This document shows positions 8,857-17,485 of a DNA stretch of 64,000 bases, piece after piece. Under the pieces are notes generated by a model. That model did no database searches. It saw nothing but the letters and a program-made list of their open reading frames with translations, and was not told the origin of the DNA. Position 1 is the first letter of the stretch. Each line of letters opens with the position of its first letter. The stretch covers positions 1 to 64,000 of the forward strand of contig JAHDWA010000026.1 of the NCBI GenBank assembly GCA_023382535.1, read 5' to 3'. The DNA is from Anaerolineae bacterium. Lineage in GTDB: Bacteria; Chloroflexota; Anaerolineae; 4572-78; J111. A program made the position numbers and the translations under genes.

Positions 8857-10779
8857 TTATCCCACCCTTGGTCCAGTCAATAGTTGTTTTCGAAAGCTAT
8901 GATTGCGGTGATGCAATAACTCGGCCAATCGTTCATTAATACCTTGGGATTGATCAATTGGGGTATCCAACGGGGTATTTGGAGCTTCCTGATTATCACT
9001 TGCCGCCAAGAGCGTCAAGTATTCTCCCAGTCGCTCTTCGGCGCAAGCAACCATATATTCGGGCGAAACGGGAAAAGCTCGAAAGAGAAGTGCGCCATTA
9101 TTAGCGGTTGTGGCTACACCTTCAAAGGCTTTAGCATTTGCCAGATAGTATTCGAATTGAGTGAAGGCACTTTTGAGACGAGTAAGATACTTTGCATTAT
9201 CTGGCGGCATATGGAAGGCAATAATCGTATCAATAGTCCATGCAATTTCAGAAGCGATACTTCGTGGGTCAGGCTGTTGGGTTACAAGAATAAAACCAAG
9301 CTTAAGCTTTCGGCCCTCGCGGGCAAATTCGACAAATACAGAACCTCGTCCCTCTGTACCTTTATATAGTTCTTTCTCTGACAAAATATTATGAGCCTCT
9401 TCCATTACTAAACAAGTCCGGATTTGATCAGAATCATCCCGTTCTTTATTTTCGTTCAAAAGCCGACGAGCAAAAAGCGCACCAATAAGTGTATAATTAT
9501 CATCGTCTATTCCACGTAGATCAATAATGACAATCTTTCCACTGGCTAAATGCATCATTATTTCATTGACACAACTCTCACCGGCTAAAATATCTTTAGC
9601 TCGGGATTGACCACCAAAAAATGGATTCTGGGCGAAGCGTTTCATACCCAGGATAGCGCGTTCCAAAACTTTCGCTTTAGTTCCAGCCAAGTGAGGCTCT
9701 AGTTCTTCGAGTTGCTCATCTGTTAACTCCTCAGTCAAGTCTTCCTGTTCAAATTCCTTGAGTAACTTCTTACCTTTATCATTCAGTTCAAATAAACCTG
9801 GAAAATCACGATACCAGTTGCTCTTATCTATCAAACCAAGCCGCGTCTCAGAGAGTAACTTGGGGTAAAAGTCTGGGTCATGAGCATAATCACGCAGCAG
9901 TTCACGTTGAGCTGATGTGAATCCGGGGTAGAAATCGATCAGATCAACCGGCTTTAGATCTTGAATGTTAAACACTGAATTACTATATCCGGCAATTTTC
10001 TCTTGGATCGCCCACTGACTAAACAGATTGCGCTTTGACACAATAACAACTTGCCTGGATGCCAACGGGTGATGTTGCAGCCCATATATTGGGTATCCAT
10101 CCTGACTCTGAGTGTCCTGCACATACTCCCCGGCTCGATCCAAAATTAGTACACCAATAGGATGAGATAAGACTTTCTCCTGTTCTTTGGAAGATTTATT
10201 CATCAGTTGACAAAGTAGAGCCCGTACTTGTTGGGATTTACCCTTGCCGGGCATACCAAAAATAACCATTCGCTCGCCGGCATAGTTATGCAAAATACGC
10301 GCTGGTCGGTTCAATACTCTAAGTGAGGAGCATAATAATCCTAATACTATATTACCATTCGGACTGACTGTAAACTGCTCTAGCTTATCATCACTGATAG
10401 GGTAGACAGGAGTTAAACGCTCCGGAAGTCGTCCTGCTCCCATAACCCTACGTCCATCATTCCACAACTCTCCCTCAACCTGCATGATGGCTAATTTGCG
10501 CTGGAAAGTTTCGCATGCAGTACGTGTATTTGGTGGACCTACCACTCCCTCACGCATTGCATGGGTTTGGCGAGCCGTGATATTGTCATAGTTGTCAGCA
10601 TATTCAAAATTAACAATTCTCAGAATGGTAACATAATCATCCCCTGAAGCAATATATCGTTCCCCTACTCTCGCCTTATTATTACTACGAATATCCAGTT
10701 CGACTTTAACTTGGTCGCCTGCCCCTTCCACAATTACATTCAACGGCATACTATGATAATTAATATCTTGGAGATTCAT
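8857..10779 (-). CDS. herA: HerA-like hexameric DNA translocase (DUF87/FtsK-HerA ATPase)
   Basis: 640-residue ATPase. An N-terminal beta-rich region (HAS-barrel-like, inferred) precedes the ATPase core with Walker A GMPGKGKSQQ near residue 175 and Walker B CLVMEEAHN near 453. The arginine-finger region follows (GFILVTQQPDPRSI). HerA pumps or unwinds DNA for its partner nuclease NurA, whose gene lies just upstream (11-nt gap). Last gene of a three-gene minus-strand operon. Bacterial HerA-NurA pairs outside archaea frequently belong to phage-defence cassettes, and the DISARM operon next door supports that reading. Confidence 0.85.
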   Translation of the reverse strand: MNLQDINYHSMPLNVIVEGAGDQVKVELDIRSNNKARVGERYIASGDDYVTILRIVNFEYADNYDNITARQTHAMREGVVGPPNTRTACETFQRKLAIMQVEGELWNDGRRVMGAGRLPERLTPVYPISDDKLEQFTVSPNGNIVLGLLCSSLRVLNRPARILHNYAGERMVIFGMPGKGKSQQVRALLCQLMNKSSKEQEKVLSHPIGVLILDRAGEYVQDTQSQDGYPIYGLQHHPLASRQVVIVSKRNLFSQWAIQEKIAGYSNSVFNIQDLKPVDLIDFYPGFTSAQRELLRDYAHDPDFYPKLLSETRLGLIDKSNWYRDFPGLFELNDKGKKLLKEFEQEDLTEELTDEQLEELEPHLAGTKAKVLERAILGMKRFAQNPFFGGQSRAKDILAGESCVNEIMMHLASGKIVIIDLRGIDDDNYTLIGALFARRLLNENKERDDSDQIRTCLVMEEAHNILSEKELYKGTEGRGSVFVEFAREGRKLKLGFILVTQQPDPRSIASEIAWTIDTIIAFHMPPDNAKYLTRLKSAFTQFEYYLANAKAFEGVATTANNGALLFRAFPVSPEYMVACAEERLGEYLTLLAASDNQEAPNTPLDTPIDQSQGINERLAELLHHRNHSFRKQLLTGPRVG

Positions 10780-10790
10780 TTCTTATTTCC

Positions 10791-11999
10791 TCATTCCCAA
10801 TTCAGATTAACAATCTCGGGGTCTGTTTTGTGGGGATCGTCCACTGTGACCGGGATCATTTCAGGGGTTACACCGCACCACCCTAGCTCGACGATCAATT
10901 GGCGTCGAGTAGCCTCTAAGTCGGCCCAGCGGAGCTTAACTCGATTATGAACATTAGCTAAGGCACGTGGATACAACCCCAGTTCAGTATCGGTATAGGC
11001 AGCATATACAATCTCTTGTAATGTAGGCAGAAACAACTGTTCCCAATCACGATCACAGATGAATCTTGAAATATCCCAGGAATAAATTTGCTTTTTTCTT
11101 GGCCCAAAAATCTCTTGCGCCCACTGCTCCAGGGAGCGACCCGAGACTATCAATGGTTTAAAATACTCCAAATCGTATAAATTAAACTCAACTAAGCACA
11201 GTTCATTCCCTGAAATGCTAAGGGCGAAACGAACGGCTCCTACTCCACCGTAAGCTTTACTTGACGAGCCGTGGCGCAGCATCCTAAACGTTTGATCTGA
11301 ATGTGAGCCAGGATGTGCCCTCTCTAAATGATCTCGCTGAAGCAAGATTGCAAAAGGGCGATATCCCACCTGAGCACGAATAGCACGTGCGTAGGGCCGA
11401 ATTATCTCTAATACGCGGGCCGATTTAGCAATACCTACCCCGCGGATCAAGCGAGCTGCCATAAGGCGGTAGAGTTGATCATAGGCACGCGGACCTGGAT
11501 AAAATTGAGCCTTCAACCGACCATCCAGCATAAACAAAAGTCCAGGACGAGCGTAGAGCGAATTAAGAAAAAGATGTGTATCATAATAGTCGCCAATTTC
11601 CCGTTCTATTGCCCCTACTAAACGTGGTCGCATCAATGGCAAAGGTTTTTCCAACGATGAATAATGTGGCCGATAGCCGGTTTTTAAACGTCTTATTTGC
11701 TCGGTAGCAAGTTTCAGACGGAGTCCTGATTCAACCGGTAACGCCGGCAAGACGGAAACCACTCGGATCTCGCTGATAGAATGTTGTGCCACTTCATTAT
11801 TCTCATCAACGACCACGAGTCCATTCCGGTAAGCAACAATGCCTGATAGGGTATCGAAGCATAAAACATCCTGATCAGAAGAGTCCAGCCCAACCGTACC
11901 AACAATCAAGGGACTGGCGCCCAAAGTAAAGTATTGAATTTTTGATAAGTCAGGTTTGTGATTAAAGTAGCCGGCGATTAGCGGTGCATTGAGTGTCAT
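10791..11999 (-). CDS. nurA: NurA-domain nuclease
   Basis: 402-residue protein with NurA signatures. A metal-binding Asp is in LLFMLDGRL (~155), followed by RLIRGVGIAKSARVLE (~185-200). The C-terminal NurA motif is in AAYTDTELGLYPRALANVHNRVKLR (discontinuous key residues D, Y, P, A, H). NurA is a 5'-3' exo/endonuclease fed by HerA. The gene lies 13 nt after the 336-aa gene and 11 nt before herA, which suggests co-translation and a stoichiometric complex. Substrate choice in this cassette is unknown. Confidence 0.8.
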   Translation of the reverse strand: MTLNAPLIAGYFNHKPDLSKIQYFTLGASPLIVGTVGLDSSDQDVLCFDTLSGIVAYRNGLVVVDENNEVAQHSISEIRVVSVLPALPVESGLRLKLATEQIRRLKTGYRPHYSSLEKPLPLMRPRLVGAIEREIGDYYDTHLFLNSLYARPGLLFMLDGRLKAQFYPGPRAYDQLYRLMAARLIRGVGIAKSARVLEIIRPYARAIRAQVGYRPFAILLQRDHLERAHPGSHSDQTFRMLRHGSSSKAYGGVGAVRFALSISGNELCLVEFNLYDLEYFKPLIVSGRSLEQWAQEIFGPRKKQIYSWDISRFICDRDWEQLFLPTLQEIVYAAYTDTELGLYPRALANVHNRVKLRWADLEATRRQLIVELGWCGVTPEMIPVTVDDPHKTDPEIVNLNWE

Positions 12000-12012
12000 G
12001 GATGACTCCTAT

Positions 12013-13023
12013 TCAGTTCAAAATTGTTGACCACATTGTTACTACACGTTCACGAGCAAAATCCTCCCACATCAATACGGAACGCGGGGGTAGTTGCAAT
12101 ATTATCGTAGCTCGTGCTCCCGGAATATTGGAAGTGGGTATATCGGTACGTTCTATAAGGGTGATAAACGACTCATCAGGGCCGGTAACAACAGAGGCAT
12201 GACCATTTGATAATCTTAAAGTACCATAGCATCGCTTAACTTGGTCATTAACGCGTTGAAAAGTAAGTGATTCCGTTTCCAAATAGTTGACCAGCGCGTC
12301 AAGTTGTTCATCTGGTACCATACCTAAAGCACCTTCAGAGCGATTCATTATGCTTAATTCCAGATAGCCTGTTTCTGGAAAATAAGAGGCCGCTATTAAA
12401 CCACCTCTCACCAGTTTTATAGTGCCTTCAATAATCTCTCCTAGGGTGCTGCTTAGTTGCATAACCGTATCAAACGACTGATTAAAAACCTTTGAAAGTT
12501 GTGTTATTAATTCATTTTTTATCACAGCTATGTGAGTTGAATTAGGCACACAGGCAATCTTGATGCCTATATCGGTTAATGGAACCAAGATAACGCGTGT
12601 AGAGTCGTCACCTTCCATTCGTTCTTCCCAAATCTTACGTGACTCAATGGGTAGTCGCCATTGAGTTATAAGATCAAATAAGCCCAACTGAGTGAAGAAA
12701 CGCCCAAGCTGAGAAGAAGGAGTGGGTAATATCACTAAAATAGTATGTACATTGAGGGCAAAGAGAGGCATCTGAACGAGGCGGCCAATAAAAGATAGCT
12801 GTTCAATGAGATGATCAAGTGGATGAAAGCCGAAGTTACCTGCTAAATATGGAGAGGATGCAATCTTCAGAGGATTTGAGGCCATATGGGTAAAGTCAAA
12901 TGTTAAAAGTCCGGGGGGAGCGTCTTTCAAATAACTGAAATCAGCCGCCAGTTCGGCGAAGGAAGAAGCTTCATTTAATGCAATAACATAGCTTGGTTGA
13001 TCAAAGTTGGTTTTAACTAACAT
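12013..13023 (-). CDS. Uncharacterised protein of the HerA-NurA cassette (possibly degenerate GHKL ATP-binding fold)
   Basis: 336-residue protein with no confident family. The C-terminal half reads like a histidine-kinase-type ATPase: a helix where the N-box should be (STLGEIIEGTIKL), a strand/loop GYLELSIMNRSEGALGM in the place of the G1 box, and a closing strand GARATIILQLP. The canonical Asn and DxGxG residues are not clearly present. The N-terminal half (MLVKTNFDQPSYVIALNEAS) resembles STAS-like or receptor modules only loosely. First gene of the operon with nurA and herA, preceded directly by the 19-bp XRE operator. By inference it is a sensor or specificity subunit of the cassette. Confidence 0.5.
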   Translation of the reverse strand: MLVKTNFDQPSYVIALNEASSFAELAADFSYLKDAPPGLLTFDFTHMASNPLKIASSPYLAGNFGFHPLDHLIEQLSFIGRLVQMPLFALNVHTILVILPTPSSQLGRFFTQLGLFDLITQWRLPIESRKIWEERMEGDDSTRVILVPLTDIGIKIACVPNSTHIAVIKNELITQLSKVFNQSFDTVMQLSSTLGEIIEGTIKLVRGGLIAASYFPETGYLELSIMNRSEGALGMVPDEQLDALVNYLETESLTFQRVNDQVKRCYGTLRLSNGHASVVTGPDESFITLIERTDIPTSNIPGARATIILQLPPRSVLMWEDFARERVVTMWSTILN

Positions 13024-13043
13024 ATCTCAGCCTCATCTATTGC

Positions 13044-13062
13044 GTTGACTTTTCAAGTCAAC
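13044..13062. promoter_or_regulatory. Palindromic operator upstream of the 336aa-nurA-herA operon
   Basis: GTTGACTTTTCAAGTCAAC lies 21 nt upstream of the first start codon. It is the same 19-bp site as at 14113 with a changed centre. On the minus strand it contains a -35-like TTGACT, so repressor binding should block transcription of the cassette. Confidence 0.7.
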
Positions 13063-13088
13063 AAAATAATTAAAAAATAATAGAAGTA

Positions 13089-13745
13089 CTAAAAGAAGCG
13101 TTTCTGCCCTTTGTACTCAGCCTCAGAAGGATAAATTTTTCGATCTGGAGCTACATAGATCATTCTAAGCTTCTCAAGTCGTTTTCGCAGGGCAGTAATA
13201 GAAACCCTAAATTGATCACGCAGGTTATAAAGGTTAGACCATGAACAAAGGTCTATTCCTTGAACTGCAGGCAAAAGAACTTCTTTGGGTAACAAAAGAT
13301 AACTTGCATACACTTCAGCCTGTAGTTCTATTCGATCTTTTTGTTTACTTCGGCACAGCCAGGCTTGCTGTTTTGTATCAAGGAGAGAACCTTGTTTAAA
13401 CTGGCTTTCGAAAATATGAAGATCCCAATGACCTATTTCATGAGCTATAGTATATTCCATTGTACCGAAGAAGTTATCAAAATGCTGCCGTCGAGTTTCA
13501 TTCATTGTAATAGTCTGAGTAACAGGATTGATATAGGCCAAGATAGGTGATTCATCAGTATCTTCAATCCGGTCCCAATCAAAGCTAAGTTTCAAAACGA
13601 AATCAGCAATGTATTCTACTGGCACAGGTGGTTTTGTGATTTTCTCGAACTCTGTTTCATAGCGAGCAATCATCAAACTAGCTCGATTTTCTAACTCAAC
13701 TTCAGTTAAGTATGGCATCTCTGGTCGAATGGATAGATTACTCAC
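13089..13745 (-). CDS. ImmA/IrrE-type metallopeptidase
   Basis: 218-residue COG2856-type protease with the zinc motif AHEIGHWDLH (HEXXH) near residue 101-105, followed by a helical region with the third ligand candidate ELQAEVYASYLLLP. Known members cleave a partner XRE repressor after a stress or cell-density signal (ICE and phage ImmA/ImmR; IrrE in Deinococcus). The start overlaps the stop of the upstream XRE gene by 8 nt, giving the classic repressor-protease pair. It is followed by the operator of the HerA-NurA operon, so it probably triggers derepression of that cassette. Confidence 0.88.
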   Translation of the reverse strand: MSNLSIRPEMPYLTEVELENRASLMIARYETEFEKITKPPVPVEYIADFVLKLSFDWDRIEDTDESPILAYINPVTQTITMNETRRQHFDNFFGTMEYTIAHEIGHWDLHIFESQFKQGSLLDTKQQAWLCRSKQKDRIELQAEVYASYLLLPKEVLLPAVQGIDLCSWSNLYNLRDQFRVSITALRKRLEKLRMIYVAPDRKIYPSEAEYKGQKRFF

Positions 13746-14085
13746 TGGTCTCGTCCTTAGCTATATCTAACATTTTCCGAACCTGATGAGGTGTCAGACT
13801 ACCAGATTGAAGTCGTCGTAATAAGACGCCAACTTCAGGAATGTCAGCCACTGTTTTCTTTAATGCATCTTGATCAAACTTACCAGCCAAATCTAAAAGT
13901 GTTTCAGGGTCAGCATCTAATTGCAGAGCCATTTTCCGAATAAGTTCCTCACTTGGGGGATGGTCAACTTTGTTATTCTCTATTTTACTTACATAAGTAA
14001 AATCAACTTCAAGAAGGTCGGCCAAATCTCTTTGAGTTAACTTTTTGGAACGCCTTAATTCTCGAATTTGCGATCCAAAATCCAT
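13738..14085 (-). CDS. XRE-family HTH repressor
   Basis: 115-residue regulator with an N-terminal Cro/CI helix-turn-helix (LTQRDLADLLEVDFTYVSKIENNK, key residues Q, D, L, V, S, I, E; residues ~17-40) and a C-terminal helical tail that is the likely ImmA target. A strong SD (AGGAGG) precedes the ATG. Its own upstream region has two copies of a 19-bp palindrome overlapping two promoters, and the HerA-NurA operon has another, so it should autoregulate and control the defence cassette. Confidence 0.88.
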   Translation of the reverse strand: MDFGSQIRELRRSKKLTQRDLADLLEVDFTYVSKIENNKVDHPPSEELIRKMALQLDADPETLLDLAGKFDQDALKKTVADIPEVGVLLRRLQSGSLTPHQVRKMLDIAKDETSE

Positions 14086-14096
14086 AACTTCCTCCT

Positions 14097-14131
14097 AATA
14101 TACTAAATTTGTGTTGACTTGTCAAGTCAAC
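14097..14131 (-). promoter_or_regulatory. Proximal promoter and 19-bp operator of the XRE-ImmA operon
   Basis: The perfect palindrome GTTGACTTGTCAAGTCAAC (14113-14131) overlaps a minus-strand promoter TTGACA-17-TATATT (14120-14125 and 14097-14102). The -10 box is only about 11 nt from the ATG, so transcripts from here would have almost no leader. The distal promoter may give the normal mRNA. Confidence 0.75.
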
Positions 14132-14244
14132 AATCTTAAAAATTTTTACAAGCTTTCGAGATAGGAAAAGATGTTGAATCAACAAGATGTATAGATCTCT
14201 TGTACATTGAAAAGGGACATATTTATCGAAACTATCATAAGTTT

Positions 14245-14274
14245 ACTATACTTGTGTTGACCTGTCAAGTCAAT
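14245..14274 (-). promoter_or_regulatory. Distal promoter and third operator copy
   Basis: GTTGACCTGTCAAGTCAAT (14256-14274) matches the 19-bp operator at all but two positions. It embeds a minus-strand promoter TTGACT-17-TATAGT (-35 at 14268-14273, -10 at 14245-14250). The leader to the XRE gene would be about 155 nt. Confidence 0.7.
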
Positions 14275-14369
14275 ATATTGCAGTACCGAAGGGATAGTAG
14301 GGGGACAGCCGAGAGATTATAAATAGAGCCTAAGCCGAAGAGTAGAGATCACCCGGTCTGGGTAATAAA

Positions 14370-14552
14370 TCAAAACTCCTCAATATATTTCGCCTCAACT
14401 TGCTCTGGGGGATTCGTATACCATTGGATATATCGCTGCGAACGATGGCCCAGCCGCCGTTCCAGTTCGTAGGCATCCGCTTTAGTCACTTGGGCCAAGC
14501 GGAAGGCGAACGAATGACGTAGCGGGAAGAACTGACGGCCATTTTTAATCAA
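14370..14552 (-). pseudogene. C-terminal fragment of a tyrosine recombinase/integrase
   Basis: About 60 residues that fit the end of a phage-type integrase: PLRHSFAFRL (the LRH box), LGHRS (third catalytic His region) and RYIQWYTNP with the nucleophile-like Tyr. No N-terminal or core-binding domain is present upstream, so it is a remnant. It marks a past mobile-element boundary at the edge of the defence island. Confidence 0.6.
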
Positions 14553-14602
14553 GCTCAGACCCTGCCTGACGGGATAGACGGCTTGATCGTTGGGTTCAAA
14601 AA

Positions 14603-14850
14603 GTGCAACACAGCCCGGTTGATTGTTTCGATAATTTTATCCAGACCTTGTCCACTCACTGGCAATCGATCCTCAACTATTTTGTGGACCGGGTCACCAG
14701 CGGCTTTGTCGAGGGTCTCAACATCAAGATCAAAACCATCAACGACGCTGCTACAGTATCAATAATGTATCAATTTTGTTTCAACGTCTTTGGCTCGATC
14801 TGGAGGGGTTGGACCGTTTTTTTCTTGTCAACCCCCTGAGTTCCAGGTGA
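14603..14850 (+). pseudogene. C-terminal remnant of an ISL3-family transposase (frameshifted)
   Basis: The stretch NYFVDRVTSGFVEGLNIKIK matches the conserved end of ISL3-family transposases. After about position 14748 the homology continues in another frame (RRCYSINNVSILFQRLWLD), so a frameshift splits it. Only the last ~80 residues remain. It abuts the integrase fragment. Confidence 0.6.
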
Positions 14851-14902
14851 ACCCCATTTTTTTGCAAAAATATTCGCTCCGCAATCATTCAAAGCGTGAG
14901 CC

Positions 14903-16156
14903 TCATGACTCCTCCTCGTCAACCCAATCGTACTGTGCCGGCGCTCGACCCTGACTTTCCAACACCACCGCCTGACTAATTTGAGGATCAGCCGGTTCGA
15001 TTCGTTCCAGTTGCACCTCAAATTCCCAATTATCAATATAATCAAACAGAAAAATCATCGTCGCCTCTAACCAGAGAGAGATATCGCCCACTCGAACCTC
15101 ATGGGTATAAGGACCTTCGTCCGACTCGGGATGATGGACTTCCATCAGACTGCCAAAACGGTTAGGATACTTAAAGGTGTAGAGATGTTCCAGGTCAGCG
15201 AAGTCAAAAGCCTTGAGAATAGCCAGCCTCAGCTCATCCAGGGTAAACGCCGCCGGAACAGCGATTCGTCGCCAAGCTCGACCCAATGACACCTTGAACA
15301 CAAACTGCCCTTCCCGAAATCCAATCTCCGGGAAAGCCAGGTTATTTTGCCACTGGGGCACATACCGCTGAAAAATTGGCTGCAAGCGGCCAGGGACAAA
15401 ATCAGCTTCAGTGGGGACGCGGAAATAATCAAAGTCCTGCTCATAGTGCTCAACGAGCAGATACAGCACCGCCTCGCCTAGAGGCGTACGGTAAAGCCGG
15501 CCAACCCGCCAGCCGCCCCCCGGTTCGGGCGGCAGGTGCTGGATGACCATCAAGCCGAACAGCTCTAACAAGGCCAGGTTATACGGGCCGGGGGTGTAAC
15601 GCAAGGAAGCTTCCGCCTGGGTATCCCCGGCAATCGGCCGGCCCTCGGGTGGAATTTGTTCAAACAAGGAAGCCCAACTATGGATGCGGCGCGTCATCCA
15701 CCCCAGGGAGCTGCGTTCGCCGAGAATTTCCGGGTTTCCCCGTATCAGCCAGCTTTCCAGCAAGGTAAAGTATTTTTCGATGGGGTTCAGACCGGTCCAC
15801 GACTGCAGGGCGGGTAGGTCTAAGTGGATGGTGGGTTTGGAACCGGTCTGATCAATGTAAACTAACCCGCTGGCCCGTGCGAGCAGATACAGACCATTAA
15901 TGGAAGGATAAGATATTTGTTGGGGGCGCTTAAGATCGAGCTGGATAGGCCGAGTTAAGCGAGTGTTCAAGTCAGGCAGACGTCGTAGCGGTAGCAGGTG
16001 GTACTGGCCACTGACTGTCATTCCCTCGGTACTGATAAAATCCAGCAGAACCTCAAAATCTCGGACTACACTGCCGGCGCTATCGTCGCTCCGCAGTTCT
16101 TCCTTGAAGATCTCTTGCAGTGTCGCCTTAGGGATAGGCTTAACCAATTGCCTCAT
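14903..16156 (-). CDS. Plasmid pRiA4b ORF-3-like domain protein
   Basis: About 417 residues from the ATG at 16156 (MRQLVKP); an upstream ATG at 16234 would overlap the HIT gene much further and is unlikely. The C-terminal ~150 residues carry the pRiA4b ORF-3/IS1096 TnpR-like fold (FVFKVSLGRAWRRIAVPAAFTLDEL then FDFADLEHLYTF, typically followed by an acidic H/D-rich stretch). The N-terminal part is a helical region of unknown function. Its start lies inside the 3' end of the HIT gene, so the two are coupled. The function of this family is not established; it is common on plasmids and in accessory DNA. Confidence 0.7.
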   Translation of the reverse strand: MRQLVKPIPKATLQEIFKEELRSDDSAGSVVRDFEVLLDFISTEGMTVSGQYHLLPLRRLPDLNTRLTRPIQLDLKRPQQISYPSINGLYLLARASGLVYIDQTGSKPTIHLDLPALQSWTGLNPIEKYFTLLESWLIRGNPEILGERSSLGWMTRRIHSWASLFEQIPPEGRPIAGDTQAEASLRYTPGPYNLALLELFGLMVIQHLPPEPGGGWRVGRLYRTPLGEAVLYLLVEHYEQDFDYFRVPTEADFVPGRLQPIFQRYVPQWQNNLAFPEIGFREGQFVFKVSLGRAWRRIAVPAAFTLDELRLAILKAFDFADLEHLYTFKYPNRFGSLMEVHHPESDEGPYTHEVRVGDISLWLEATMIFLFDYIDNWEFEVQLERIEPADPQISQAVVLESQGRAPAQYDWVDEEES

Positions 16157-16607
16157 CAACTTTTCCTTCACTCGGCCGGGTCTCAGCCAGGGCAGTACGC
16201 AGCCGCTGCCGCATCTCCTGCATCGCCGCGTCACTCTCGTACGACTGCCGCGGCCAGAAGAATCCCTTCAGTCCATCCTTTTTTCGACGTGGCACCACGT
16301 GAATATGCAGATGCGGTACGCTCTGGCTGACCCGATTGTTCATCGCCACAAACGTGCCCTCCGCCGCCAACCCTTTCTCTACCGCCCTGGCCAACCGTTG
16401 AGCCTGGCCAAACAGCGGTCCGATTAAGTCAGCCGGCAAGTCTACCAGGGTCGGATAATGTACCTTCGGCACTAACAAGCAGTGGCCGGGAAACAAAGGC
16501 CGGCGATCCAGAAACGCCAATGACAATTCGTCTTCCCAGACAATATAGGCAGGTACTTCGCCCTGGATGATCTGGCAAAATGCACAATCTGCAACAGAAC
16601 CGGGCAT
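16140..16607 (-). CDS. HIT family hydrolase (histidine triad)
   Basis: 155 residues from the ATG at 16607 (MPGSVADCAFCQII), preceded by an AGAGGAAG SD-like stretch. It contains CxxC near the N-terminus and the catalytic triad motif HLHIHVVPR near residue 108, with PGHCLLVPKVHYPTLVDL as the substrate strand. HIT proteins hydrolyse nucleotide phosphoramidates or dinucleoside polyphosphates. An open extension to 16823 exists but has no family similarity and was left out. The stop overlaps the next gene. Confidence 0.9.
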   Translation of the reverse strand: MPGSVADCAFCQIIQGEVPAYIVWEDELSLAFLDRRPLFPGHCLLVPKVHYPTLVDLPADLIGPLFGQAQRLARAVEKGLAAEGTFVAMNNRVSQSVPHLHIHVVPRRKKDGLKGFFWPRQSYESDAAMQEMRQRLRTALAETRPSEGKVDEAIG

Positions 16608-16918
16608 CTTCCTCTTATTCTCCTCTCTCAACCGACTCATTGTAGCACAAAAGAACCCGGATTTACGACACAGATAAATTGGAAAAGAATCGAGTAATGA
16701 TGATCGGACCAACAGGGAATGCCCGGGTTCAATTGAATACCTTTGGCCCTCAATACCCCAAACAAGCCGTGCTGTCCATAATATTAACGATCCCTTTGTC
16801 CTAAACCATTTTCCTCTATTCATTGTTAGTTTTCATTACCCGTAAGTGCGAGGGACGGGATCTATCTAAAACATCGATTCAAATTTGCTTGCTGTTGTCT
16901 CGGTATGATGAAAAATAT

Positions 16919-16939
16919 AGCCACCTATTTTAGGTGGCT
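16919..16939 (-). terminator. Intrinsic terminator downstream of the small HTH gene
   Basis: AGCCACCTA, three T and TAGGTGGCT form a 9-bp perfect stem. On the minus strand it is followed by ATATTTTT. It serves the HTH gene at 17023-17289. The remaining 16608-17022 stretch shows no gene I can support. Confidence 0.65.
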
Positions 16940-17022
16940 GTATATTTGGTGGTCATCTGCCACGTATATCAATAAAGTGGGTCGGACCGTAGTCAATCCA
17001 ATGGGTTAGAAGTAGATTATTG

Positions 17023-17289
17023 CTAATCCTCAATGTATTTAAGCACATCAGTAAGTTGTGTCTTGTGGCCATAGCGACGTAACTGAGTAATTATGCTGTT
17101 GAGTAAGTCCAGGTCAACCCGCTGGTGATTATCCCGTGAAAGGAAATTGTACATAGTCTGACGGGTAACACCGGCTGCCTCTGCCATAGCTGCTGGGGTG
17201 GGTATAGGTTTACGTTGCATGACTGGCTTGGTGCTCTCTTCTTTTTCCAGTTTTTCAAGGTATTCTTTAACTGTTACTCGCACAGTCAT
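17023..17289 (-). CDS. Small XRE/Cro-type HTH DNA-binding protein
   Basis: 88 residues with a Lys/Glu-rich N-terminal helix and a Cro/CI-type HTH (PAAMAEAAGVTRQTMYNFLSRD, residues ~33-54). It is divergent from the next rightward genes. The intergenic region between them carries two TAAAAACTG direct repeats (near 17355 and 17386) that could be its binding sites, one inside the spacer of the rightward consensus promoter. Function as a repressor or antitoxin-like regulator is inferred. Confidence 0.75.
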   Translation of the reverse strand: MTVRVTVKEYLEKLEKEESTKPVMQRKPIPTPAAMAEAAGVTRQTMYNFLSRDNHQRVDLDLLNSIITQLRRYGHKTQLTDVLKYIED

Positions 17290-17374
17290 ATTATCTCCGT
17301 TTGGGGATACTTTTTATGGTGAGTTTACTTTAGCGAAGTGTCAATGTGGAATTATAAAAACTGTCAAAATAGAA

Positions 17375-17403
17375 TTGACATACTGTAAAAACTGAATTAT
17401 AAT
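17375..17403 (+). promoter_or_regulatory. Perfect consensus sigma-70 promoter
   Basis: TTGACA, exactly 17 nt and TATAAT on the plus strand, 82 nt before the 131-aa ORF. The spacer contains TAAAAACTG, repeated about 30 nt upstream, which suggests repression by the divergent HTH protein. Confidence 0.8.
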
Positions 17404-17485
17404 GTATCACCAAATCAGTAAGCAGACTGCCATTAAGACGTGATTCAAACGACGTCCTCACTCAACAGGTACATAAGAGGTACTT

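Noticed and set aside
14113..14274. 19-bp palindromes considered as attachment sites of the integrase remnant
   Set aside because: Three copies sit exactly on -35/-10 elements and recur before the HerA operon; operators explain them better.
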